In this document: one piece after another, positions 1 to 7,801 of the stretch
Layout: each line of letters starts with the position of its first letter
Position numbering within the stretch: the stretch's first letter is position 1
Assembly (NCBI RefSeq): GCF_900177415.1
Contig: NZ_FXAF01000006.1
Span: 520,001 to 584,000 of the forward strand
Length of the DNA stretch: 64,000 bases
Origin: Xaviernesmea oryzae
GTDB taxonomy: Bacteria > Pseudomonadota > Alphaproteobacteria > Rhizobiales > Rhizobiaceae
Reading direction: 5' to 3'
Made by a program: the position numbers and the translations under genes
Notes under the pieces: generated by a model
Told to the model about the DNA's origin: nothing
Database searches by the model: none
Seen by the model: only the letters and a program-made list of their open reading frames with translations

Positions 1-149
1 TCGCCTGGTGCGAACTCAGGCAGGATTTCCGGCATTTCCGCACCGATCGCATGGCCGCGGTCGTCCCGATGGGAAAACGCTATCCGCGTCGCCGGCCGGT
101 GCTGCTCAAGGAATGGCGGGAAGCGCAGGGAATTCCGGTGCAGCCGTGA
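1..149 (+). CDS. WYL-domain (YafY-type) transcriptional regulator, C-terminal fragment
   Basis: Only the last 48 residues lie in the window; the reading frame enters from the left edge (first whole codon at position 3) and stops with TGA at 147-149. The piece AWCELRQDFRHFRTDRM resembles the end of the WYL ligand-sensing domain of YafY-type regulators, which pair an N-terminal helix-turn-helix with a WYL domain that senses small ligands. The DNA-binding part is outside the window, so the target cannot be judged. The next gene, a VOC-family protein 69 bases downstream, is on the same strand and is often found next to such regulators. Confidence 0.7.
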   Translation, partial: AWCELRQDFRHFRTDRMAAVVPMGKRYPRRRPVLLKEWREAQGIPVQP

Positions 150-218
150 CGGCTGCTGCCGGAATCTGACAGTAGGGCGCGATAAGGTCGGTGCAGTCCC
201 AAACAAAGGAGCACCGAT

Positions 219-587
219 ATGGCAAACCCCAATCTCATTCTTCTTTATGTCGAAGACCCGGCGAAGAGCACGGCCTTCTATCGCGACCTGCTCGGCCGCG
301 AGCCGGCGGTCGAGGCCCCGAACTTCGCCTCCTTCCCGCTCGGCGGCGGCTTTTTCCTCGGTCTGTGGCGCATCGCCAAGGTCGAGCCGGAGCTGGCCCG
401 TTCCGGCAGCCGCAGCGAGATCGGCATCATGATCGGTGGCGAGGGTGCGGTCGCCGGACAATATCAAAAGTGGAAGACGGCCGGGCACCGGATCGCCCAG
501 GAATTGACGACCCTCGACTTCGGTCCGACATTCGTGATCCTCGATCCGGACGGGCATCGAATCCGGGTTTGTGAGCCGGATAAGTAG
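219..587 (+). CDS. VOC-superfamily protein (glyoxalase/bleomycin-resistance fold)
   Basis: Predicted 122-residue cytoplasmic protein with the beta-alpha-beta-beta-beta pattern of the vicinal oxygen chelate fold: the first module contains VEDPAKSTAFYRDLLG (residues about 11-26) and the second ends in the typical ILDPDGHRIRVCEP. One such domain pair is the usual family size. VOC proteins include glyoxalases, dioxygenases and antibiotic-binding proteins; nothing here fixes the substrate. The ATG is preceded by a good ribosome binding site (AAAGGAG, about 6-9 bases upstream). The regulator fragment just upstream on the same strand may control it. Confidence 0.85.
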   Translation: MANPNLILLYVEDPAKSTAFYRDLLGREPAVEAPNFASFPLGGGFFLGLWRIAKVEPELARSGSRSEIGIMIGGEGAVAGQYQKWKTAGHRIAQELTTLDFGPTFVILDPDGHRIRVCEPDK

Positions 588-591
588 TTTC

Positions 592-738
592 TGCCCTCAC
601 CCTCTCCGCACAGGCGGGAGAGGGGACGTGCCACCATATACCCTCTGAAAATGCAGAAGCGGGGGGTGAGGAAATGGTGCGTCATATATTCTTCTCCCCG
701 CTTGCGGGGAGAAGGTGCCCGGCAGGGCGGATGAGGGG
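592..738. repeat. Rhizobial palindromic intergenic repeats
   Basis: The gap between the VOC gene and pheA holds two palindromes. One is at 600-624 (CCCTCTCCGC, loop ACAG, then the complement). The second is at 691-714 (CTTCTCCCCG, then CGGGGAGAAG) and is followed by the GGTGCCCGGCAGGGCGG tail common in rhizobial RIME-type elements. The same motif family returns at 9.9-10.1 kb and 39.5-39.7 kb in this window. The second hairpin lies just downstream of pheA and could stabilise the end of the pheA message. No coding sequence is supported here. Confidence 0.75.
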
Positions 739-742
739 CAAG

Positions 743-1606
743 TCACCCCTTCTGCAGCGCTCCGCGCATCGGATGGCCCTTATAGGTTCCCAGGATCCGC
801 ACTTTTTCGGAGAAGAACCGCAGTTCCTCCAGCGCGCGGCGCACCGGCGGATCGTCCGGATGGCCCTCGATATCCGCATAGAACTGCGTCGCCACGAACT
901 TGCCGCCGAGCTGATAGCTTTCCAGTTTCGTCATGTTGATGCCGTTGGTCGCAAAACCGCCCATCGCCTTGTAGAGCGCGGCCGGAATGTTGCGGACATT
1001 GAAGACGAACGTCGTGATGATCACGTCCGAAGGCTGGCTGCGCTGCACCCATTTCTCGTCGCGCGAGAGCACCACGAAGCGGGTGACGTTGTCGTCCCGG
1101 TCCTCGACGTTCTCCGCCAGGATTTCGAGGCCATAGAGATCGGCGGCAAGACGCGGGGCAAGCGCGGCCATCGTCCGGTCGCCCTTTTCCGCCACCATCT
1201 TCGCCGAGCCGGCCGTATCGCCGGCGACGACGGCCTTCCAGCCGTTCGACCGGATGATCTTGCGGCACTGGCCGAGCGCGTGGATATGGCTGTGGACGGT
1301 ACGGATCTCCTCGCGCGTCACGCCGGGCAGCACCATGAGCTGGAAGCGGATCGGCATGAAGTACTCGCCGACGATGTGCAGCCGCGATTCCGGCAGAAGG
1401 TGGTGGATATCGGCGACGCGGCCGGCGATCGTGTTCTCGATCGGGATCATCGCGAGATCGGCATCGCCGCTTTCGAGCGCCTGGAAGGCATCCTCGAAGG
1501 TCGGGCAGGGCAGCGGCTCCATGGTCGGAAACATGTCGCGGCAGGCCATGTCGGAATTGGCGCCGAAATCGCCCTGGAAGGCGATGCGATTGGTGAGAGC
1601 GTTCAT
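743..1606 (-). CDS. pheA: Prephenate dehydratase
   Basis: Catalyses decarboxylation and dehydration of prephenate to phenylpyruvate in phenylalanine synthesis. The 287-residue protein has the monofunctional layout: a catalytic domain of about 185 residues (IPIENTIAGRV, the region HSHIHALGQCR, and the NVTRF motif carrying the catalytic threonine), then a regulatory ACT domain with the phenylalanine-binding motif KLESYQ. No chorismate mutase domain is fused, unlike the enterobacterial P-protein. I chose the ATG at 1606 because GGA lies about 10 bases upstream; an in-frame ATG three codons earlier has little room for a ribosome binding site. kdsB ends 12 bases upstream, so the two are probably cotranscribed. 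Confidence 0.95.
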   Translation of the reverse strand: MNALTNRIAFQGDFGANSDMACRDMFPTMEPLPCPTFEDAFQALESGDADLAMIPIENTIAGRVADIHHLLPESRLHIVGEYFMPIRFQLMVLPGVTREEIRTVHSHIHALGQCRKIIRSNGWKAVVAGDTAGSAKMVAEKGDRTMAALAPRLAADLYGLEILAENVEDRDDNVTRFVVLSRDEKWVQRSQPSDVIITTFVFNVRNIPAALYKAMGGFATNGINMTKLESYQLGGKFVATQFYADIEGHPDDPPVRRALEELRFFSEKVRILGTYKGHPMRGALQKG

Positions 1607-1618
1607 GGGAAACATCCG

Positions 1619-2374
1619 TTAAGAGGCACGGGCGGAGAGGATGGCGCGGGCCTTTTCGAGGTCGGCGGGAGTATCGACGCCGAGCGGCACCGAGTCAACG
1701 ATTTCGGCGTCGATGCGCATGCCCGCTTCCAGCGCCCGCAGTTGCTCGAGCGATTCGCGCTTTTCGAGCACGGAGGGCCCGAGCGAGACGAACTTTTCGA
1801 GCGCTGCCCGGCGATAAGCATAGAGGCCGATGTGATGATAGAGCGGGCCGTTGCCATAGGGCGCGGTCGCGCGGGTGAAGTAGAGCGCCTTCAACCGTGT
1901 GGCGGAAAGCGGCGAGCCGACGATCTTGACCACGTTCGGGTTGGTCTTTTCGTGCTCGTCGGTGATCTCGACGGTGAGCGTCGCGATATCGGTGGCGGGA
2001 TTTTCGAGCGGGCGGAGAGAGGCGCGCACCGCCTCCGGCTCGATCGTCGGCAGGTCGCCCTGCACGTTGATGACGAAATCCATCCGGGCGTCCGGATCGG
2101 CCTTCTGCACCGCCTCGAAGATGCGGTCGGAGCCGGACTGGTGGTCCTGTCGGGTCATCACCACGTCGAACCCCGCCGCCGCTACGGCGTCATGGACGTC
2201 CTGGTGGTCGACTGCGACGATGATTCGCCCTGCTTCCGCTTCCTGGGCCCGCTTTGCTACCTGGACGATCATCGGCAGGCCGGCAATATCAGCCAGAGGT
2301 TTTCCCGGCAGCCGCGTCGAGGCCATTCGGGCCGGGATCAGCACCAGCGTCCGGTCGAAAGCCGAGTTCTTCAT
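1619..2374 (-). CDS. kdsB: 3-deoxy-manno-octulosonate cytidylyltransferase
   Basis: Activates Kdo as CMP-Kdo for assembly of the lipopolysaccharide inner core. The 251-residue length is normal for KdsB. The N-terminal nucleotide-binding signature is clear ([17 protein letters not shown], about residues 15-31), followed by [20 protein letters not shown] and INVQGD, the segments that form the CTP and Mg sites. It is the first gene of a tight pair with pheA (gap of 12 bases to the chosen pheA start), the order found in Sinorhizobium and relatives. Its promoter should lie in the 163-base divergent region shared with the cytochrome c gene. Confidence 0.96.
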   Translation of the reverse strand: MKNSAFDRTLVLIPARMASTRLPGKPLADIAGLPMIVQVAKRAQEAEAGRIIVAVDHQDVHDAVAAAGFDVVMTRQDHQSGSDRIFEAVQKADPDARMDFVINVQGDLPTIEPEAVRASLRPLENPATDIATLTVEITDEHEKTNPNVVKIVGSPLSATRLKALYFTRATAPYGNGPLYHHIGLYAYRRAALEKFVSLGPSVLEKRESLEQLRALEAGMRIDAEIVDSVPLGVDTPADLEKARAILSARAS

Positions 2375-2537
2375 GGGGAGGACCCTTCTATTCCTGCGTA
2401 AACAGTGTCAAAAAGTCTCACGCGCGGAACGATTATCGTGTTGCAACAACAATGCAAAAGACATAGGTTCCGCGCAATTTCAAGATGCCCGCCCTGTGAC
2501 GGCGGTGTGACAGGCGGTTGCGAAGGAGCGGTTGCGG

Positions 2538-3122
2538 ATGAACCCCTATGTAAACATGGCGGCAGGCGCCCTGCTTGCTACGGTCTTCGTCATGATGTCG
2601 GTGTCGATTGCCTCGGAAGGCATCTTCCATTCGGAAGCGCCGGAGAAGGAAGGCTTTGCGATCGTTGCGGCCGAAGAGCCCGCGGCCGGTGCAGGTGGCG
2701 AGGCAGCTCCGGCGGCGGTTCCGATCGCTCAGCTTCTCGCCAGTGCGGATGCCGCCGCAGGCGCAACCGTCTTCAAGAAGTGTCAGAGCTGTCATTCGAT
2801 CGAAAAGGGTGGACCGAACAAGGTCGGCCCCGATCTGTGGGGCCTCGTCGATCGTCCGGTTGCCACGCATGAGGGCTTTGCTTATTCCGCCGGCATGAAG
2901 GAGTTTTCCAAGGGCGGCGAGGAAAAGTGGACCTTTGACAACCTGAACCACTTTCTGACAGCGCCCAAGGCTTTCGTGAAGGGCACTGCCATGGGCTTTG
3001 CCGGTCTCAAGAACGACACCGAGCGTGCCAACCTGATCGCCTATATCCGCGAACAGGCCGACAGCCCGGTTCCGCTTCCGGATCCGGCTGCAGCCGAGCC
3101 GGCCCCTCCGGCGACGAACTGA
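2538..3122 (+). CDS. Membrane-anchored c-type cytochrome (CycM-like)
   Basis: A 194-residue monohaem cytochrome c. Residues about 8-26 form an uncleaved signal anchor, then comes an Ala/Glu-rich linker to about residue 65, then a class I cytochrome domain. The haem site is CQSCH at residues 82-86, and the axial methionine is probably in the segment GTAMGFAGL. This is the arrangement of rhizobial CycM / cytochrome c552, which passes electrons from the bc1 complex to the aa3 oxidase in the periplasm. The ATG at 2538 has AAGGAG 10 bases upstream; an upstream in-frame TTG is less likely. A hairpin terminator follows at 3148. Confidence 0.92.
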   Translation: MNPYVNMAAGALLATVFVMMSVSIASEGIFHSEAPEKEGFAIVAAEEPAAGAGGEAAPAAVPIAQLLASADAAAGATVFKKCQSCHSIEKGGPNKVGPDLWGLVDRPVATHEGFAYSAGMKEFSKGGEEKWTFDNLNHFLTAPKAFVKGTAMGFAGLKNDTERANLIAYIREQADSPVPLPDPAAAEPAPPATN

Positions 3123-3147
3123 TCCGCTTCGGAACTTTTCAAAACAG

Positions 3148-3178
3148 AAATGCCCGGCTTTGGCCGGGCATTTTCGTT
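3148..3178 (+). terminator. Rho-independent terminator of the cytochrome c gene
   Basis: AAATGCCCGG and CCGGGCATTT form a 10-bp stem around a six-base loop, followed by TTCGTTT. It starts 25 bases after the cytochrome c stop codon. The stem also carries A/T pairs at its base, so it may act for the convergent permease gene as well. Confidence 0.85.
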
Positions 3179-3203
3179 TGCGATCGATATCGGGCGCGAA
3201 GCC

Positions 3204-4148
3204 TCAGCTCAGCAGCCATGCCCAGAAGCCGACGGTTAGGACGCCGAAGGCGGTGGTGATGCTGATCACAGAGGCCGCGAGGCTTTGGCCTGAGCGGAAG
3301 CGCTGGGCGATCAGCCAGGCATTGATGCCAGTCGGTACCGAAGAGGTCAGCACCAGGGCCGCCGTCCAGTCCTTCGGCAGGCCGAGGAGATAGCTCATCA
3401 GGAAGACGACTGCCGGCATCAGAGTGAGCTTGAGCACCGCCGCAGTCCCCGAAAGGCCGATATCGCCTCGGATCGGGTATCTCGTCAGAGCCATCCCGAT
3501 CGACAGCAGCGCCACCGGACTTGCTGCCGCCGAGAGCTGGTCGACGACGGTGGCGAGGGCGGCAGTCAGGTGCAGACCCAGGAAATTGAAGACCAGGCCG
3601 AAGATCAGCGCGATGACGAGCGGGTTGCGGGCGAGATTGGAGCCGACCTGTTTCAGGATGGCGGGAAGGCTGCGTTTTCCTCCGCCGTCGACCTTTGAGG
3701 TCGCGCCCTCCATGAGGATCGTGCCCGCCACCATCATCAGCGGCAGGTGGATGGCGAGCAGGATGGAAATCGCGACCAGCCCGTCCTTTCCGACGATATG
3801 GGCAACCAGCGGCAGGCCGATGAAGACGTTGTTGGCGAAGGAGGCGGACATGCCGGCGATGACGCCGATTTTCGCATCCCGCCGGAAGATATGCTTGGCG
3901 ATCAGATGGCCTGTCCCCCAGGTGATCGCGACGCCGAGAAAATAGGCCGTCCAGAGCCGGAACGGCGAGGCGCCCTCGAAATGCGCGTCCGCCAGCGTCC
4001 GGAAGATCAGCATCGGCACGGCGATCTTGAAGACGAATTCGCCGAGCGCGTCGCCGGTCTCCTCCTTCAAAATCCCTGTCTTGGCCGTCATCCAGCCGAT
4101 CAGGATCAGGATGAAGACGGGCACGACGTTCACGAAGACGGAGGACAC
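3204..4148 (-). CDS. AEC-family (auxin efflux carrier type) transporter
   Basis: A 314-residue membrane protein with about ten hydrophobic segments in two repeats, beginning MSSVFVNVVPVFILILIGW and ending with a hydrophobic helix (residues about 290-314). The family signature is seen in IAVPMLIFRTLA and ASFANNVFIGLPL in the first half and SVPTGINAWLIA in the second. AEC proteins move malonate, malate, other organic acids or unknown solutes across the inner membrane; the substrate cannot be read from the sequence. The gene stands alone, convergent with the cytochrome c gene. Confidence 0.85.
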   Translation of the reverse strand: MSSVFVNVVPVFILILIGWMTAKTGILKEETGDALGEFVFKIAVPMLIFRTLADAHFEGASPFRLWTAYFLGVAITWGTGHLIAKHIFRRDAKIGVIAGMSASFANNVFIGLPLVAHIVGKDGLVAISILLAIHLPLMMVAGTILMEGATSKVDGGGKRSLPAILKQVGSNLARNPLVIALIFGLVFNFLGLHLTAALATVVDQLSAAASPVALLSIGMALTRYPIRGDIGLSGTAAVLKLTLMPAVVFLMSYLLGLPKDWTAALVLTSSVPTGINAWLIAQRFRSGQSLAASVISITTAFGVLTVGFWAWLLS

Positions 4149-4185
4149 GGCAGGCAGGCTTTCGATAAAGGGCTTTGCATGCGTC

Positions 4186-4290
4186 TATAGCATCGGCCCG
4201 AAAATCGGAATCGATTTTCGGTAAGCACGATGCGTAGATTCAATAAGCTAGAGCGTCCTTTGTGCGTCCGTTCGGACGCACGGCGCTCTA
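4186..4290. repeat. Rhizobial two-module palindromic repeat, copy 1
   Basis: This begins with a module around CGAAAATCGGAATCGATTTTCG and continues through GATGCGTAGATTCAATAAGC into a second palindrome with GTGCGTCCG and CGGACGCAC arms (4262-4281). The same element occurs inverted at 10642-10750 and in a degenerate form at 18747-18850. In this copy the last arm has lost a few bases compared with the 10.6 kb copy. I see no coding function. It lies upstream of the AEC gene and downstream of the candidate sRNA. Confidence 0.8.
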
Positions 4291-4365
4291 GCGCATGTCG
4301 CGGGGGACGACAAATGCGCTTGCTGCAAGAGAGGCTTTCTCAAGCGGGGAACGTGGCGATCCCGC

Positions 4366-4470
4366 CAACAAAAAAGCGGGGCTGTTCCCCGCTTTCCCAC
4401 CTGGTCTCGTCCAGGTATCCGGAGGTCGGCCGCCAGTCCATCCGTGGTCGGCAACACAACCGGATCGTCA
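4366..4470 (-). ncRNA. Candidate small RNA with intrinsic terminator
   Basis: On the minus strand a complete sRNA-like unit is visible. A -10-like TTATAC lies at about 4475-4480 (reading leftwards). It is followed by a stretch containing CCGACCTCCGG, which could pair with Shine-Dalgarno sequences. A small hairpin follows (ACCTGG and CCAGGT arms, 4399-4404 and 4411-4416). The unit closes with a strong terminator: arms 4374-4381 and 4387-4394, loop of five, then six uridines. No minus-strand gene lies upstream that could own this terminator, because the PfkB kinase is divergent. The 5' end is approximate and I cannot assign an Rfam family. Confidence 0.6.
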
Positions 4471-4616
4471 AAGTGTATAATCTCGGATCGTGACAGCGAA
4501 ATGACGGGCGGCAGAAGTCCTTGTTTTGCAGGCATTGCCGTTATTTCCGCTTCCAATCGGATCAAAACCCGAATACCGGTCTTCTCGTCAAAACCATTCG
4601 AGAGGATCAAGACCGG

Positions 4617-5609
4617 ATGCCCAAATTCGACGTGCTCGCCATCGGCAACGCCATCGTGGATATTCTCGCCCGCTGCGAAGACAGCTTTTTGAGCGAGAAT
4701 GCAATCACCAAGGGTGCGATGAACCTGATCGATGCCGAGCGCGCCGAGCTCCTCTATTCCAAGATGGGCCCGGCCGTGGAGGCCTCGGGCGGTTCGGCCG
4801 GCAACACGGCGGCGGGCATCGCCGGTTTCGGCGGCAAGGCGGCCTATTTCGGCAAGGTCGCGGAAGACCAGCTCGGCGGAATCTTCCAGCACGATATCCG
4901 CGCCCAGGGCGTGCATTACCAGACGAAGCCGGAAGGCACCAATCCGCCGACCGCCCGTTCGATGATCTTCGTGACGCCGGACGGCGAGCGTTCGATGAAC
5001 ACCTATCTCGGCGCCTGCGTCGATCTCGGCCCGGAACATGTCGAGGAGGATGTCGTCGCCGAAGCCAAGGTCACCTATTTCGAAGGCTATCTGTGGGACC
5101 CGCCGCGCGCCAAGGAAGCGATCCGCGAATCCGCCCGCATCGCCCACGCCCATGGCCGCGAAGTGTCCATGACGCTCTCCGATCCCTTCTGCGTCGACCG
5201 CTACCGCGCCGAATTCCTCGACCTGATGCGCTCCGGCACGGTCGACATCGTATTCGCCAACCGGCACGAGGCGCTCTCGCTTTACGAGACCGACGATTTC
5301 GAGCTGGCGCTCACGAAAATCAGCCAGGATTGCAAGCTTGCGACCGTGACGATGAGCGAGGAAGGAGCGATCATCATTCGCGGCGATGAACGGGTGCGGG
5401 TGCCTGCCTATCCGATTGAGGAACTGGTCGACACGACCGGGGCGGGCGATCTTTTCGCCGCCGGTTTCCTGTTCGGCTATACGCAGGGCCGTTCGCTCGA
5501 GGATTGCGGCAAGCTCGGCTGCCTGGCCGCGGCGATCGTCATCCAGCAGATCGGTCCGCGCCCGATGGCGTCGCTGAAGGAGGCTGCGAAGCGCGAAGGC
5601 CTCATTTGA
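4617..5609 (+). CDS. PfkB-family sugar/nucleoside kinase, adenosine kinase type
   Basis: A 330-residue cytoplasmic kinase of the ribokinase family. The N-terminal substrate-binding segment (VLAIGNAIVDILA), the di-glycine motif GGSAGNTAAGIAGFGG and the C-terminal family signature DTTGAGDLFAAGFLFG, with its catalytic aspartate, are all present. Related alphaproteobacterial proteins are annotated as adenosine kinase, making AMP from adenosine and ATP; the exact substrate is inference. I start at the ATG at 4617, which begins the conserved MPKFDVLAIGNA; longer upstream frames have no family similarity. An extended -10 (TGTATAAT) at about 4474 may be its promoter. Confidence 0.88.
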   Translation: MPKFDVLAIGNAIVDILARCEDSFLSENAITKGAMNLIDAERAELLYSKMGPAVEASGGSAGNTAAGIAGFGGKAAYFGKVAEDQLGGIFQHDIRAQGVHYQTKPEGTNPPTARSMIFVTPDGERSMNTYLGACVDLGPEHVEEDVVAEAKVTYFEGYLWDPPRAKEAIRESARIAHAHGREVSMTLSDPFCVDRYRAEFLDLMRSGTVDIVFANRHEALSLYETDDFELALTKISQDCKLATVTMSEEGAIIIRGDERVRVPAYPIEELVDTTGAGDLFAAGFLFGYTQGRSLEDCGKLGCLAAAIVIQQIGPRPMASLKEAAKREGLI

Positions 5610-5626
5610 GGCCTCGCCGGGAAGGC

Positions 5627-6166
5627 CTATTTGAAGGCCTCGCCCGGATAGGCGCCCCAGACCTCGGCCTGTGCGATCCAGCCCTCGGTGCCGCTCGCTT
5701 CCGCGCGGCACCAGTCACCGTTGCATTCGTCGATCTTGAAGACGACGCCCGGCTCCAGCTTTGCGACGACGGGGGCGCTGTTTTGCGGGTCGCGGCGCAT
5801 GTTGACGTAGATGTCCTTGCCCTTGCCGCGCATCCACGGCGCGGCGACCGCCGTGCGTTCGCCCGAAAGCAGCGCCTGGTTCACCCAGCCTTCGGTGCCG
5901 TCCGCATCGCGAACGCGCCGCCAGTTCTCGTATTCCTGGATAATCTCCATCGGGGTCCCGGATTTCATGTACATCCAGGAGACCGCATAATCGGTGCTCG
6001 GGCCGATACGGATGTTGACCTTCTTCGATTTCAGGCTGACGAAGCGCGGCAGCGGCAGGCCGCTCGGCCCCTTCGCGCCCTGGGCATGAGCAGGTATCGA
6101 AGCGGACAGAGAGGCGATGAGACCGAAGGAAAGGGCGATGAAGGAACGAAGAATGAGGCGACGCAT
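5627..6166 (-). CDS. Secreted SH3-domain protein
   Basis: A 179-residue exported protein. Residues 1-28 form a classical signal peptide ending SIPAHA. The mature part carries two bacterial SH3 (SH3b) domains. The first runs about 42-100 (VNIRIGPSTDYAVSWMY ending GTEGWVNQALL) and the second about 115-175 (VNMRRDPQNSAPVVAKLEPG ending GTEGWIAQAEVWG). Such domains usually bind cell-wall peptides or targets in the periplasm; no enzymatic domain is attached. It is divergent from the downstream hydroxyacid dehydrogenase, an order that I recall from Sinorhizobium. Confidence 0.85.
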   Translation of the reverse strand: MRRLILRSFIALSFGLIASLSASIPAHAQGAKGPSGLPLPRFVSLKSKKVNIRIGPSTDYAVSWMYMKSGTPMEIIQEYENWRRVRDADGTEGWVNQALLSGERTAVAAPWMRGKGKDIYVNMRRDPQNSAPVVAKLEPGVVFKIDECNGDWCRAEASGTEGWIAQAEVWGAYPGEAFK

Positions 6167-6320
6167 GGGTTTGGGTCCGGCTGGGCTGTCTTGGGCTTTC
6201 CGAAACCTCGCGAGGTTTTGTTTGTCTTCGCTGACGGGTCTGGTAGAAAACGCCCTGGATGAACCGAATATCGCGCGACTTGGTTAAGGACCTCCTAAAA
6301 GGCGCCGGATAGAGAACCTC

Positions 6321-7325
6321 ATGACGGCAAAGAAAAGACCCAAGGTCTATATCACCCGCAAGCTGCCGGACGCGGTGGAAACCCGCATGCGCGAGCTGTT
6401 CGACGCCGAGCTCAATATCGACGACGCGCCGCGCTCGCGGGACGAGCTTGCCGCAGCGATGCAGACCGCCGACGTGCTGGTGCCGACGGTGACGGACAGG
6501 ATCGACGCGGCGCTGATCGAGGAAGCCGGACCGCAATTGAAGCTGATCGCCAGCTTCTCCAACGGCTTCGACCATATCGACGTGGATGCCGCCGCCAAGG
6601 AGGGCATCACGGTCACCAATACCCCGAATGTGCTGACCGAGGACACCGCCGACATGACCATGGCGCTGATCCTCGCGGTCAACCGGCGGCTGGCGGAAGG
6701 TTCGCGCATCCTGACCGACAATCCGGGCGACTGGGCCGGCTGGAGCCCGACCTGGATGCTGGGGCGCCGCATCTGGGGCAAGCGCATCGGCATCGTCGGC
6801 ATGGGCCGCATCGGCACCGCGGTTGCCCGGAGGGCCAAGGCCTTCGGTTTGTCGATCCACTATCACAACCGCAAGCGGGTGAACCCGGCGACGGAAGAGG
6901 AGCTGGAAGCGACCTATTGGGACAGCCTCGACCAGATGCTCGCCCGCGTCGATATCGTCTCGGTCAACTGCCCGTCGACGCCGGCGACCTTCCACCTGCT
7001 TTCGGCGCGCCGGCTGGCGCTGATGCAGCCGACCTCGATCATCGTCAACACCGCCCGCGGCGACATCATCGACGAGGCGGCGATGATCCAGCTCCTCCGC
7101 GACAACAGGATCGCCGGCGCCGGCCTCGACGTCTATGAGAACGAGCCGGCGGTGAATCCGCAGCTCGTCAAGCTTGCCGACCAGGGCCGCGTCGTGCTCC
7201 TGCCGCACATGGGCTCGGCGACGATCGAGGGCCGGATCGACATGGGCGACAAGGTGATCATCAACATCCGCACCTTCTTCGACGGCCACCGCCCGCCGAA
7301 CCGGGTGCTGCCCGGCCGCAACTGA
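6321..7325 (+). CDS. D-2-hydroxyacid dehydrogenase (glyoxylate/hydroxypyruvate reductase family)
   Basis: A 334-residue NAD(P)-dependent enzyme that reduces 2-keto acids or the reverse. The Rossmann motif is GIVGMGRIGTAVARRAKAFG (about residues 156-175). The catalytic triad can be seen: Arg in NTARGDIIDE, Glu in DVYENEP and His in LLPHMGSAT. The N-terminal part (KVYITRKLPDAVETRM) is typical of D-glycerate or glyoxylate reductases rather than phosphoglycerate dehydrogenase, and there is no ACT domain. Substrate assignment between glyoxylate, hydroxypyruvate and other acids is not possible from sequence alone. It is convergent with the GNAT gene, separated by two bases. Confidence 0.9.
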   Translation: MTAKKRPKVYITRKLPDAVETRMRELFDAELNIDDAPRSRDELAAAMQTADVLVPTVTDRIDAALIEEAGPQLKLIASFSNGFDHIDVDAAAKEGITVTNTPNVLTEDTADMTMALILAVNRRLAEGSRILTDNPGDWAGWSPTWMLGRRIWGKRIGIVGMGRIGTAVARRAKAFGLSIHYHNRKRVNPATEEELEATYWDSLDQMLARVDIVSVNCPSTPATFHLLSARRLALMQPTSIIVNTARGDIIDEAAMIQLLRDNRIAGAGLDVYENEPAVNPQLVKLADQGRVVLLPHMGSATIEGRIDMGDKVIINIRTFFDGHRPPNRVLPGRN

Positions 7326-7327
7326 CG

Positions 7328-7801
7328 TCAGGTTATCCACTTCCGCATCTCGATCGAGGTGACGCGGGTAAAGCCCGGATGGGAGTTTTCGGCCGTCTTC
7401 GTAAACCCCCATCTTGCGAAGGTCGCATGGTTGCCGGCGAGCTCGATGCGGGTTTCGAGCCTGAGCGCCGGAAGCCCGTTCTCCCTGGCGATGTCTTCAG
7501 CCGCGGCCAGCAGGCGGCGGCCGATGCCCTTGCCCTGATGGGCGGGCGCAATGGCAAGCTTGCCGAGATAGAGAGAGCCGGGTTCGGGTTTCAGGAAGAT
7601 GCAGCCGACGAGCCCGCCGCCCTCGATCGCCGCGAAGGCGATTTCGTCACGGGCCTTCTGCGCCAGCGACGCGGGCGTCAGCCGATGGGCCGAAGAGGGC
7701 GGGTCGATGACGCCGTCCATATAGGCGAAGGAGGAGAGGATGAGCGCGAGCAGCTCGTCCCAGCGGCCGAAATCCTCGCCTATTCGAATGATCTCGATCA
7801 T
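7328..7801 (-). CDS. GNAT-family N-acetyltransferase
   Basis: A 157-residue acetyltransferase of the GCN5 family. The acetyl-CoA binding motif is LAIAPAHQGKGIGRRLLAAAEDIARENG (residues about 83-110, with Q/RxxGxG/A in QGKGIG), followed by LRLETRIEL and the motif FARWGFTK near the C terminus. GNAT enzymes acetylate amines on small molecules, peptides or proteins; no substrate is evident. Its ATG overlaps the stop of the upstream moeB/thiF-like gene by four bases (ATGA), so the two are translationally coupled. Confidence 0.88.
   Translation of the reverse strand: MIEIIRIGEDFGRWDELLALILSSFAYMDGVIDPPSSAHRLTPASLAQKARDEIAFAAIEGGGLVGCIFLKPEPGSLYLGKLAIAPAHQGKGIGRRLLAAAEDIARENGLPALRLETRIELAGNHATFARWGFTKTAENSHPGFTRVTSIEMRKWIT

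Noticed and set aside
674..2401. A 575-codon plus-strand open frame opposite pheA and kdsB
   Set aside because: It is antisense to two well-supported enzymes, is Arg/His/Asp-rich as expected from the complement of high-GC genes, and has no family pattern.
4474..4480. TGTATAAT as proof of a promoter for the PfkB-type kinase
   Set aside because: The -10 is good but no -35 is evident at proper spacing, so I mention it only in the gene entry. The same bases read on the other strand serve the sRNA candidate.
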